Positions 25,939-34,381 of a stretch of 47,400 nt of DNA are shown here, piece by piece. The stretch's first letter is position 1; each line of letters starts with the position of its first letter. The notes below the pieces were generated by a model, which saw nothing but the letters and a program-made list of their open reading frames with translations, had not been told where the DNA came from and made no database searches. The position numbers and the translations under genes are program-made. Source of the stretch: Lusitaniella coriacea LEGE 07157 (GTDB lineage Bacteria > Cyanobacteriota > Cyanobacteriia > Cyanobacteriales > Spirulinaceae); NCBI RefSeq assembly GCF_015207425.1, contig NZ_JADEWZ010000041.1, positions 1-47,400 of the forward strand. Direction: 5' to 3'.

Positions 25939-28900
25939 ATGGTTCATATTAAGCGCGTGGAACTCTCCCATTTCAAATCCTTTGGCGGTACGACCCAAGT
26001 CCCATTACTGCCGGGATTTACAGTGGTTTCGGGTCCCAATGGTTCGGGAAAATCGAATATTTTGGACGCGCTGTTATTTGCCTTGGGATTGGCGAGTTCT
26101 AAGGGTATGCGTGCAGAACGCTTGCCGGATTTGGTGAATCATAAATATGTGGGTCAACGCGGCACGTCAGAAGTAAGCGTTAGCGTAACCTTTGACCTCG
26201 AAGGGATGGAGGCGGATGGGTTTGTGTCCAATCTGCCGGAGAATGGGCAGGAAGAGGAAGAGTTTGCTGCTACGAATCCGAACGGGAAATCGCAGGAATG
26301 GACGGTGACGCGGCGCTTGCGCGTGACTCAGGGGGGGAGTTATTCCTCTACCTATTACATGGATGGGGAACCTTGCACGGCGACGGAATTGCACGTACAC
26401 CTCAATCGCCTGCGCATTTATCCCGAAGGCTACAACGTGGTGCTGCAAGGGGATGTGACGCGGATTATTACGATGAATAGCCGGGAACGGCGCGAGATTA
26501 TTGATGAGTTGGCGGGGGTGGCAGAATTTGACCGCAAAATTTCTCAGGTACGGCGCACGTTGGATGAGGTGCGGGAGAGAGAGGATCGCTGTCACATTAT
26601 AGAGGAGGAGTTGGCGCGATCGCGCGATCGGTTGGCGGCAGACCGCACAAAGGCGGAAAAGTATCAAAAACTCAAAGAAAAAATTCACCAGAAACAGCAG
26701 TGGGAAGCGGTGCTAATCTGGCGTTCTCTCCAGCAACAAGAAAAGCAATTACAAGGGAAACGGAGTGAAGGGGAAGCGAAGGAAGTTCGATTCAAGCAGC
26801 AAATCGAATCCCTCGCCACCCAGATTCAACACAATACAGCAGAACTGACACAATTAAACATCCGCGTTAAAGCATTAGGGGAAGACGAACAACTTTCTCT
26901 CACTTCTCAACTGGCAACTCAAAAGGTCAAACGCACGCAAATTCAACAACAACAGCAGGAACTCAAAGAAGCGACGCAACGGGCAAATTTGGGCATCGAA
27001 CAAACCCAAAAAGAGATTCGAGAGTATGAGGAGAATTTAGAGGAATTTACTCGCGAGAAAGGGGTTTTGGAGGGGGAAACTCTTTTGCAATTGAGCCAAG
27101 CGCGCGATCGCGCTAGAACCCTCCTACAAGAATACCGCGAACAGGCGACCCAAGTGGCATCCGCATCGGAAACCTGGGTGCAAGAACAAACCGCCCTCTC
27201 CAAACAAATTAATACCCTTCAGCAAACCCTCAATCCCCAACGCACCGAACAAGCGCAATTAAACGAGCGAGATCGTCAACTTTCCCAGAAAATAGAAGAA
27301 TCGACCCATCTCTTACAAGGGATTGAAGCCGAACTAAACCGCCAGCAAACGCGCCTTTCGGAGTTTGACCCCGAAACCGCCCAAACCCACATCCAAGACC
27401 TCGCCCAGCGCCTCGCCGCCCTCGAAGCCGAACGCGCCCTCGAAGAAGATACCCAAACTCGCCTCCTCCAAGAACAGCGCGACAAACAGCGCCAATTGGA
27501 TAAGCTAGAAGCCACCCAGCAGGCGCAGCAAGAAGCCCAAGGAACCTACGCCACCAAAATTATCCTCCAGGCGGATCTTCCCGGCATTTGCGGCTTAGTG
27601 GCGCAACTTGCTCAGGTCGATCCTCGCTATCAACTTGCCTTGGAAACCTCTGCTGGGGCGCGATTGGGCTATGTGGTCGTAGAAGATGACCGCGTTGCCG
27701 CTACGGGGATTGAACTCCTCAAACAGCGACGCGCCGGACGTGCAACCTTTCTCCCCCTCAACAAAATTCGCGCGCCGAGAATTGCAGACATGGCAGTGCT
27801 GCGCTACGCCAGGGGATTTATCGATTACGCCGCCAACTTAATTGATTGCCAACAGCGTTATCGCCCGATTTTCGCCTACGTGTTCGGAGGAACGGCGGTA
27901 TTTGAAACCCTCGATTTAGCGCGACCCCATTTAGGGAAAACGCGCATTGTCACGTTAGATGGGGAAATTCTCGAAAGTAGTGGTGCAATGACAGGGGGAA
28001 GTAAATCGACCCGTTCTACGCTCCATTTTGGCACGGTTGCCGCCAGCGAGTCGCGGGAGGTGGAAATGTTAAGCAGTCGTTTAACAGAAATTGCCCTAAT
28101 TATCGATCGTTGCGCGCAAAATATGGCTCGCCACGCCCAAACTATCGGGCAGTTGAGTCAAGAACTTACCGAAGCGCGACAACAGCAACGGGAAGAAGCA
28201 TTGCGGTTGGAACAAGTTCGAGGAGAAATTGAGCGGTTAACGCAGCAAAAAGAACAAATTGCAGCACAATTAGCGCGAAATCGTACAGAAATTACATCCG
28301 TTCGCCAGCGTTTGCAGGATTTCGCAACAGAACTGCCAAGGTTAGAAGCACAATTGCAGGAACAACAACAGCGCCTCACAGAACTCGAAGCATCGCAAAC
28401 TCACAGCGAGTGGCAAGTTCTTCAACAGCAGATTCAAAACCAAGAACGGGAAGTTCAGCAGAGAGAAGCTGCGTTGCGAGAAGGGGAAAGTCGCCTCCAA
28501 TCTTTGGAGAGTCAGTGCGTGCGATTGCGGGAAAAAATTGGAGAGGCGCAGGAACGGGTTGAAGGGTATCGCGGGCAAGTATTGCAAGCAGGAGAACAAG
28601 AAAAGGAACTCAGAATACAATGGGAAGAAATTGAGACGCAAATTGGGGAAACTCAGGCGTTATTGAACCAATTATCGGAAAAATTAGGAGAAACGAAAAA
28701 GGCGCGCGATCGCGCGGAAACCGCGTTAGAATCTCTCAAGCACCAGCACCAACAGCAATCCTGGGAACTGGAAAAGCTTCAAGAAATCCAGAAAGAACGT
28801 ACCGCAACTCTCGTAACCCTTCAAGAACAAATTGCCGCTAAATACGCAGAACTCCCCAACCCCCTCCCGGAAATTCCTAATCCTTCCGACGAAACAAACC

Positions 28901-29556
28901 TCGATTACAGCGAACGCCTCGAACGACTGCAAAAAGAACTGCACAGCGCTCAAAAACGCCTCGAAGCAATGGAACCGGTGAATATGCTCGCCTTAGAAGA
29001 GTACGAACGCACCCAAACGCGCCTGCAAGAACTTACCGAAAAACTCACCACCCTCGCCGACGAACGGACAGAACTCCTATTGCGCATCGAAAACTTTACC
29101 ACTCTACGCCTGCGCGCCTTCAAAGAAGCCTTTGATGCAGTTAACGAAAACTTCCAAATCACCTTCGCTTCCCTTTCCCAAGGAGACGGCTACCTCGAAC
29201 TCGAAAATGCAGAAGATCCCTTCGCCGGGGGACTCAACCTCATTGCCCATCCCAAAGGCAAACCCGTACAGCGCCTCAGTTCCATGTCTGGTGGCGAGAA
29301 ATCCCTCACCGCCCTTAGTTTTATCTTTTCCCTGCAACGCTATCGTCCCTCTCCCTTCTACGCCTTCGATGAAGTGGATATGTTTTTAGATGGGGCGAAT
29401 GTGGAACGACTCTCAAAAATGATCGCACAGCAAGCACAACAAGCCCAATTTATTGTCGTCAGTCTGCGTCGTCCCATGATCGAATCTGCCGAACGCACGA
29501 TTGGTGTAACCCAGGCGAGGGGCGCGCATACGCAGGTCTTAGGCATTAAGTTGTAA
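25939..29556 (+). CDS. smc: Chromosome segregation protein SMC
   Basis: 1205 residues, the usual length. Walker A GPNGSGKSNILDALLFALG spans residues about 33-51. Long Gln/Glu-rich coiled coils occupy about 170-530 and 690-1010 around a hinge at about 540-670 (ICGLVAQLAQVDPRY, then GGTAVFETLDLA and TGGSKS). The C-terminal ATPase half has the signature SSMSGGEKSLTALSF and Walker B FYAFDEVDMFLDGAN. Homodimers condense and segregate chromosomes with ScpA and ScpB; neither partner gene is adjacent. ATG start 142 bp after the tRNA-Gly gene's 5' end. Confidence 0.95.
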   Translation: MVHIKRVELSHFKSFGGTTQVPLLPGFTVVSGPNGSGKSNILDALLFALGLASSKGMRAERLPDLVNHKYVGQRGTSEVSVSVTFDLEGMEADGFVSNLPENGQEEEEFAATNPNGKSQEWTVTRRLRVTQGGSYSSTYYMDGEPCTATELHVHLNRLRIYPEGYNVVLQGDVTRIITMNSRERREIIDELAGVAEFDRKISQVRRTLDEVREREDRCHIIEEELARSRDRLAADRTKAEKYQKLKEKIHQKQQWEAVLIWRSLQQQEKQLQGKRSEGEAKEVRFKQQIESLATQIQHNTAELTQLNIRVKALGEDEQLSLTSQLATQKVKRTQIQQQQQELKEATQRANLGIEQTQKEIREYEENLEEFTREKGVLEGETLLQLSQARDRARTLLQEYREQATQVASASETWVQEQTALSKQINTLQQTLNPQRTEQAQLNERDRQLSQKIEESTHLLQGIEAELNRQQTRLSEFDPETAQTHIQDLAQRLAALEAERALEEDTQTRLLQEQRDKQRQLDKLEATQQAQQEAQGTYATKIILQADLPGICGLVAQLAQVDPRYQLALETSAGARLGYVVVEDDRVAATGIELLKQRRAGRATFLPLNKIRAPRIADMAVLRYARGFIDYAANLIDCQQRYRPIFAYVFGGTAVFETLDLARPHLGKTRIVTLDGEILESSGAMTGGSKSTRSTLHFGTVAASESREVEMLSSRLTEIALIIDRCAQNMARHAQTIGQLSQELTEARQQQREEALRLEQVRGEIERLTQQKEQIAAQLARNRTEITSVRQRLQDFATELPRLEAQLQEQQQRLTELEASQTHSEWQVLQQQIQNQEREVQQREAALREGESRLQSLESQCVRLREKIGEAQERVEGYRGQVLQAGEQEKELRIQWEEIETQIGETQALLNQLSEKLGETKKARDRAETALESLKHQHQQQSWELEKLQEIQKERTATLVTLQEQIAAKYAELPNPLPEIPNPSDETNLDYSERLERLQKELHSAQKRLEAMEPVNMLALEEYERTQTRLQELTEKLTTLADERTELLLRIENFTTLRLRAFKEAFDAVNENFQITFASLSQGDGYLELENAEDPFAGGLNLIAHPKGKPVQRLSSMSGGEKSLTALSFIFSLQRYRPSPFYAFDEVDMFLDGANVERLSKMIAQQAQQAQFIVVSLRRPMIESAERTIGVTQARGAHTQVLGIKL

Positions 29557-29732
29557 ACTCTTTTAAAGATCGCGCGGAATCTCTCTCTATTTTTCCAGGG
29601 TACGCGATCGCGCCTGTCATTTTTTGAACCACCGCGATATTCTATAAATCAGACTATTGTTGTAAGTGAAATTGGGATTAACACAGCTTGCAGACAATGG
29701 AATTACTATCAGGTTTTTATATTAATATTCAT

Positions 29733-30356
29733 ATGTCTTACAGTGAATTTTCCTTTGAAGATCTCAAAAATAAACTCAACTTAAATCTTCGAGAAGTTGA
29801 AGCAATTATCGAACGGATTGAACCCAGAAAACCCAGTCTACTCATTCAAGAAACTTTAAAAGAGAACCTTCCAATTGCCTTGGGAATCGATACAGAAAAA
29901 GCACGTTCAGAAATGATTTTAGCTCCTGTTTTAATTGAGCTTCGCAAGCAATGCAACCGTCAAGTCAGCTTATTTTCTAGCATCGATCTAAACATTGATA
30001 AAAGCAAAGGATTAAATAGAGTTTGTGATTTCATTATTAGTCACTCGTCCGAACAATTATTTTTGAATTCACCCGTTTTCACGGTGGTTGAAGCGAAAAA
30101 CGACAATATCAAATCAGGAATCCCTCAGTGTATATCAGAAATGGTTGCTGCTCAGATATTTAATCGTAAAAAAAACAATTCTATTCCCTGCATTTATGGA
30201 ACAGTGACAACAGGAAGTATTTGGAAATTCATTAAACTACAAAACGATGATGTTGAAATTGAAATGAGAGAGCATTTTATCGAAAATCTTGAATCTCTGC
30301 TGGGGATTTTAGTTGAAATTGTTCGAGTGACCAATCCAATCATCCAAACGCTCTAA
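29733..30356 (+). CDS. Hypothetical protein with PD-(D/E)XK nuclease-like core
   Basis: About 207 residues from the ATG at 29733 (MSYSEFSFEDL); the frame opens at 29688, but that prefix looks non-coding. I do not recognise a named family. The core block FTVVEAKNDNIKSGIPQC carries an E-x-K preceded by a hydrophobic strand. An acidic residue lies upstream in RVCDFIIS and a helical QCISEMVAAQIF follows. This is the order of a PD-(D/E)XK nuclease fold (D, then E-x-K, then a Gln-containing helix). The sequence is more AT-rich than its neighbours, which may indicate transfer. It stands alone, with no methylase or toxin partner. Confidence 0.6.
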   Translation: MSYSEFSFEDLKNKLNLNLREVEAIIERIEPRKPSLLIQETLKENLPIALGIDTEKARSEMILAPVLIELRKQCNRQVSLFSSIDLNIDKSKGLNRVCDFIISHSSEQLFLNSPVFTVVEAKNDNIKSGIPQCISEMVAAQIFNRKKNNSIPCIYGTVTTGSIWKFIKLQNDDVEIEMREHFIENLESLLGILVEIVRVTNPIIQTL

Positions 30357-30507
30357 GAGTACCGCAAATAAAAAGTTGTTCAATCGCGTCAGACAGGGAG
30401 CTGGGGAAGCTGAGGAAGCTGGGGGAGTTGGAGTGAGGAAGAAACGGCGTGGGATAGTTTATTGATTGGAGTACTCTAAAACATTTTGTGGAATTGGTAA
30501 TTCGCAA

Positions 30508-31890
30508 TTACCAAGGATATGGGACATAATTTTTGAGAAAATGACCGTATAGGGGTATATCAGGGTGATTAATCCCTTGCGCGATCGGATCGTAAATTCG
30601 TGCCATTCCGTCGATAAGATCGAGAGGGGGATAAAAACCTCGCTCGTTTTGTAAATGAGTTTTCTTGGAATAGGGATTTTCGTCGGTAATCCACCCGGTA
30701 TCGACGCTATTGAGATAAACCCCGTCCTTTGCGTAATCTGCTGCGGAGGTGCGCGTCATCATATTCAATGCGGCTTTTGCCATATTGGTGTGGGGGTGAT
30801 AAATGGTTTTGTTTTGGCGGTTAAATTGCCCTTCCATTGCCGATACATTGATAATAAAACGACGCTTGGCAGGCGATCGCGCGAGCAAAGATTTCAGTTG
30901 ACCCGTTAAAATAAAAGGCGCGATCGCGTTAACCAACTGAACCTCTAACAACTCAGTCGTACTCACTTCATCCAATTTCAGCAACCAACTATTCAAAGGG
31001 CGCAAATCCAACTGCTGTCCATCTTCATCCAAAATATTCGCCGGGAAATTTTCTATCGTTGTGGGGAGAAAATGCGGTTGAGAAGGCATTTGGTTCTCCA
31101 GTAAAAAAGACTCGCGATTCTCCTCATTGGCGATTAATCCGCGAACTTCAGACGGCAGAGAGTGTAGTGGTGCGCGTTCCCTTTCTAACAAATGTTGATA
31201 AAATCCCAGAGGGCGCTTAATAGTTTGTGCGGCGTTATTAATCAAAATATCGAGAAAGGGTTCGCGATCGCGCAAATCCCTCACAAACGCCTCAACCCCC
31301 GGAAGATAGCGCAAATCCAGCCCATAAATTATCGCGCGATCGCGCCATTCCTCAAAATCCGGTTCCCCACTCAAACGTCGCGCGCAATCCACTGGAAATC
31401 TCGTCGTTATAATCGTTCGCGCGCGATCGCGCAACAACCGCAACACCACCTGATAGCCAATCTTAACCCGTCCCCCCGTCACTAACGCCGTTCGTCCCGT
31501 CAAATCCGCACGCTGACTCCGCTTGTCGTAATTCAACGCCGCACAAGTCGGACATAAAAGATGGTAAAAAAAATGCAAATCTCGATAAGGCTGCTTGCAG
31601 ATATAACAAGAAACAGGACGATTGAGCCTTTTCCCCTTCCCTTCCTGCGGTAACGCCCGTTTTCCCAAAGGATTCGCTTTCGACTGCACCAATTGCGTCT
31701 CCTCCTTCAACCCCCAATCCTCAGACGCACGCCGCACTCGTTCCGCACCCCGTTGAATCTTTTTCCCCTGCTTATAAATTTTGGCAACCAGACTCTTAAA
31801 TCGATCGTGAGATTGCGCGATCGCCACATCTTCCGATACAGTCTGCAATACCCTCAGACAAATCTCCATCTCCTCCGGCGAAATGTCCAT
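30508..31890 (-). CDS. Zinc-ribbon plus SDR-family oxidoreductase-like protein
   Basis: About 460 residues from the ATG at 31890 (MDISPEEMEI); the open frame continues to 31965, but that part reads through a tRNA gene. An N-terminal helical part leads to a zinc-ribbon-like C-x2-C pair (CYICKQPYRD, then LCPTCAALNYD). A Rossmann SDR domain follows, with TALVTGGRVKIGYQV for NAD(P) binding, LINNAAQTIKRP and the serine in INVSAMEG. The usual catalytic Y-x3-K is changed: HPHTNMAKAA has Thr four residues before the Lys. From memory, HTNMAKAA is a conserved variant in this family, so this may not be a local mutation. Its role is unknown. It starts 29 bp after an abnormal tRNA gene on the same strand. 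Confidence 0.8.
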   Translation of the reverse strand: MDISPEEMEICLRVLQTVSEDVAIAQSHDRFKSLVAKIYKQGKKIQRGAERVRRASEDWGLKEETQLVQSKANPLGKRALPQEGKGKRLNRPVSCYICKQPYRDLHFFYHLLCPTCAALNYDKRSQRADLTGRTALVTGGRVKIGYQVVLRLLRDRARTIITTRFPVDCARRLSGEPDFEEWRDRAIIYGLDLRYLPGVEAFVRDLRDREPFLDILINNAAQTIKRPLGFYQHLLERERAPLHSLPSEVRGLIANEENRESFLLENQMPSQPHFLPTTIENFPANILDEDGQQLDLRPLNSWLLKLDEVSTTELLEVQLVNAIAPFILTGQLKSLLARSPAKRRFIINVSAMEGQFNRQNKTIYHPHTNMAKAALNMMTRTSAADYAKDGVYLNSVDTGWITDENPYSKKTHLQNERGFYPPLDLIDGMARIYDPIAQGINHPDIPLYGHFLKNYVPYPW

Positions 31891-31919
31891 CGCTTCACCT
31901 TCAACAGAAAAATTTGGGT

Positions 31920-31994
31920 GGGGACGAGGAGGACTCGAACCTCCAACTTCCACGATTGATGTCATAGCGTTCTTCCGTTTGAACTACCGTCCCC
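31920..31994 (-). tRNA. Unusual tRNA or tRNA-like gene, anticodon not assignable
   Basis: It folds as a cloverleaf: acceptor GGGACGG with TCGTCCC (last pair G-T), D-stem GTTC/GAAC with GG in the loop, T-stem GGAGG/CCTCC with loop TTCGAGT, and a normal 5-nt variable region AAGTT. The best anticodon stem is CTATG/CGTGG with two G-T pairs and an 8-nt loop ACATCAAT, with no U at position 33. An extra 5' G can pair with C73, as in tRNA-His, but no GTG anticodon is present. No encoded CCA. Either a functional odd tRNA or a tRNA pseudogene. Confidence 0.6.
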
Positions 31995-32020
31995 ATGAAT
32001 TTTGTATCCCCACCTCTTCA

Positions 32021-32050
32021 TGTCAGTCCTCACTGAGGGCATTCAACCGG
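32021..32050. repeat. Dispersed 30-bp repeat, copy 1 (TGTCAGYCCTMACTGAGGG)
   Basis: Aligns without gaps to 36079-36108 with six mismatches over 30 bp. The centre CCTCACTGAGG is a small inverted repeat. This copy lies between the two abnormal tRNA genes. Confidence 0.5.
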
Positions 32051-32079
32051 ATCTTATATCAGCCCTCACCGCCTAACGA

Positions 32080-32152
32080 GGGAAGGGGCGGGACTCGAAC
32101 CCGCAACCTCTACAATGCAACTGTAGTACTCTTCCTTTGAGCTACACCTTCC
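32080..32152 (-). tRNA. Unusual tRNA with Ala-type TGC anticodon and bulged acceptor stem
   Basis: The anticodon stem CTACA/TGTAG is perfect around GTTGCAT, placing TGC at positions 34-36. The T-stem GCGGG/CCCGC with TTCGAGT and the D-stem GCTC/GAGT are good. The acceptor is abnormal: 5' GGAAGGTG against 3' CCCTTCC needs a bulged T to give seven pairs. The third pair is A-T, not the G3-U70 identity pair of tRNA-Ala. No CCA encoded. The amino acid is therefore uncertain. Confidence 0.65.
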
Positions 32153-32349
32153 GTGTGTAACATTGTACTACACAGATTAACTTTGCACTACGTATTGAAG
32201 CAACAACCCAGAAAGAGCAAGGCTTTACCTGAATGCAGAAGGTTTTGCTAAAGCAACAGCTTCAAAAGCATGAAGTTTTAAGAGATGGGGTTGCCGTTGA
32301 GCGTGTAAGCGGTTTAGACTAATCGTGAAAATATAAAGAAAATATTAAG

Positions 32350-32616
32350 ATGAAAACACACCTCCTCAACTTCGCCATGCAAATCTCGCCCCTAAGATTG
32401 CGTCAACTCTGGTCATTAGTCGAAGCCATTCAAGCTCCCCTACTCGTAAAACTCGACGAACGGGAGTTAGTAGACTGTTTGATGGCGCGTTTAGAAGCAG
32501 AGCAATGCTTGGACTCTGGAGAAAGTGACAGCGTTCGGGTTTATATCCACTCAAGAATTCAGCTCATCCGCGATCTCGCGCAAACCCGACTAAACGTCGA
32601 TTTAATGACCTCTTAG
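32350..32616 (+). CDS. Small conserved-looking hypothetical protein
   Basis: 88 residues from the ATG at 32350, or 79 from the ATG at 32377 (MQISPLRLRQLW). It is helical, leucine-rich and acidic (LWSLVEAIQAPLLVKLDE, then LVDCLMARLEAEQCLD). I have a weak memory of similar short cyanobacterial proteins, without known function. No signal peptide or membrane helix. Not linked to neighbours by spacing. Confidence 0.6.
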   Translation: MKTHLLNFAMQISPLRLRQLWSLVEAIQAPLLVKLDERELVDCLMARLEAEQCLDSGESDSVRVYIHSRIQLIRDLAQTRLNVDLMTS

Positions 32617-33145
32617 GGGAAACTGCGAACAGGAATACGCCAACATAATATATCCAACAGCCACAGCCGCAACCACAACCCAAAGAACGCATTCAACTGG
32701 TTTGTGCATTGAACTGACTCCCAATATTAATGTATTTGCTTCTGTCGGAATAGTTAGCAAGAGAGGCAAAAACCTTGCCCATAAACAATTTCATATATGT
32801 TATACACCCAAGCCCAGCATTAAAAGCATGGCTTGGGTGACGTTTATTATAAGTCAACCTTCTTATAAAGTTTTGGCTGACGGTTTTGAACTTATGCAAA
32901 TAAGTGTAAAGTTTTCTCACTATCGATCCCCCGTTTCTTTATCTTTTCTTTAGATTTGCCACAAGCGAGTATTTCGACTTAGGGAACTAAGAATTTGAAA
33001 ACCCTCACGCCGAGAGGTTTGTGAAAAAAAATAAAAGTTATTCAGAACGCCAATTCCCATCAAGGATAATTGCAGCACGATAGAGTTTTTTCTCAGAAAG
33101 TCGAGAGGAAACCCCAATCACCCTCTCAAAACAAACTCAATTAAT
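32617..33145. other. 529-bp intergenic region upstream of the kai cluster
   Basis: No credible gene; the short open frames on both strands lack protein-like composition. It holds the stem-loop at 32805-32839 and becomes AT-rich before the GTG start of the first kai gene. It presumably contains the kai promoter; no clear -35/-10 pair was identified. Confidence 0.55.
32805..32839 (+). terminator. Ten-bp perfect stem-loop
   Basis: CACCCAAGCC (32805-32814) pairs perfectly with GGCTTGGGTG (32830-32839) around a 15-nt loop. Followed by ACGTTTATTATAAG, so only a weak T-run. It could end a transcript on either strand. Confidence 0.5.
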
Positions 33146-34015
33146 GTGAGCATCGATCCCATCAAAATTTTGCTGGTAGAAGAAGAGCAAGGCGATCGCG
33201 CCCCCCTTGGAACGCTACTCGCTCAGATTGTTCGGACAATACCTTTTATCATCACTCACACTCAAACGCTGCCCTTTGCCCTAGAACAACTACAAACCAA
33301 CAGTTTTGATATCTTACTTTTGGATTTAGCTTTGTTAGGTAGTGAAAGACTGGTTGCATTCGAGCAATTTAATGCTCAAGCGAACTTCGTCCCAATCATT
33401 CTACTCAGTGGATTAGACGATGCGAACCTTGCCCTAGAAGCGGTTTGTCAAGGCGCACAAGACTACTTAGTGAAAAGTCAACTGGACAGTCGCTTGCTGG
33501 TGAGATCGATTCGCTAAGCGATCGAACGACATCGGTTACGTGCAGAACTTCAGAGCGTTCAATGGCAAAAACAGCAAGATCGAGAACTCTTACTCCTCGA
33601 ACAATTAACCACAGCCCAAACCACCGTAATCGCCTCAAAGCTTTATGACAATTTGCCCCTACGCAACAGCGTCCCAGAAGACTTCCGACAACTGGTGCAG
33701 CAATACGCACATTTACTCGACTTAGCCCTAGAACAGCGAAGCTATCGGGTCAATCACCCCATTTCTGAGGGATTACGAGCAATTGCCGAGCAATTGGGTT
33801 TCCTCAAAGCGAGTCCGAGAGATACCATCGAACTGCATACCCAAGCCATTAAACAGAAAATTGCCGATGTTCCCTCTGCAAAAGCGCAAGCTTATATTGA
33901 GGAGGCGAGAATTTTAGTCTTAGAGTTAATGGGTTTCTTGGTGTCTTACTACCGCAAATATCACTTGGCGCTCAGTTATGTGAAGCAGCGCAATAACGGA
34001 AGCCGCGTGAATTGA
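33146..34015 (+). pseudogene. kaiA3: KaiA3-like protein (receiver plus KaiA-like C-terminal domain) interrupted by an in-frame stop
   Basis: A GTG-started reading frame of 290 codons, one of which is TAA at 33515-33517. Residues 1-123 are a response-regulator receiver with D60 as the likely phosphoacceptor, S88 and K110 in place, and an acidic EEE instead of the usual DD. The stop sits where such regulators normally have Tyr (IR-Y-AIERHRL), and the same frame continues as AIERHRLRAELQS into a helical C-terminal domain. There, TIELHTQAIKQKI and ARILVLELMGFLVSYYRKY resemble the KaiA C-terminal KaiC-binding bundle. The order (receiver plus KaiA-like domain next to kaiB and kaiC) matches KaiA3, the Sll0485 type. 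A TAT or TAC to TAA change explains the break. Two separate polypeptides, or readthrough, are alternatives; the downstream part could start at 33653. Confidence 0.72.
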
Positions 34016-34072
34016 AGGGGTTGCTTTTAATTAGACTGAAAGATTAGAGTCGATTCCCAATCTGTTCTGGTA

Positions 34073-34351
34073 ATGAATAAAATCGTGCTGAATTTATATG
34101 TTACGGGTGAAACGCCAAGAACAAGACGGGCGATCGCGAACCTATACAGAATCTGCGAAGAAGAATTAAAAGAAAACTATCAAATTGTTATTATCGATGT
34201 CCTCGAACAACCCAACCTCGCAGAATCCGAAAAAATCCTCGTCACCCCCACCCTCGTGAAGCAATTACCCCCACCACTCAGACGAATGATTGGCGATCTT
34301 TCCGATAAGTCTCAAGTCTTGCTGGGTTTGGAAATCGATTCCGAATCTTAA
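34073..34351 (+). CDS. kaiB: Circadian clock protein KaiB (KaiB3-like by context)
   Basis: 92 residues. KaiB is the fold-switching protein that binds phosphorylated KaiC and sequesters KaiA. Thioredoxin-like start NLYVTGETPRTRRAI; conserved block VTPTLVKQLPPPLRRMIGDL, then LLGLEI. Intact and of family length. It lies 57 bp after the KaiA3-like frame and 30 bp before the kaiC ATG, so the three are probably one operon. Assignment to the KaiB3 rather than the KaiB1 group is inferred from the KaiA3-like neighbour. Confidence 0.9.
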   Translation: MNKIVLNLYVTGETPRTRRAIANLYRICEEELKENYQIVIIDVLEQPNLAESEKILVTPTLVKQLPPPLRRMIGDLSDKSQVLLGLEIDSES

Positions 34352-34381
34352 AGTCACGTCCAACCAAAATCAAGATTGAAA

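Noticed and set aside
31883-32140. Open frames across the two tRNA genes on the plus strand
   Set aside because: They are translations of tRNA arms (T-arm text such as RGGTRTRN) and have no protein features.
32702-32953. Short plus- and minus-strand open frames in the 529-bp gap
   Set aside because: No ribosome binding site, no protein-like composition, and they are interrupted by the stem-loop at 32805-32839.
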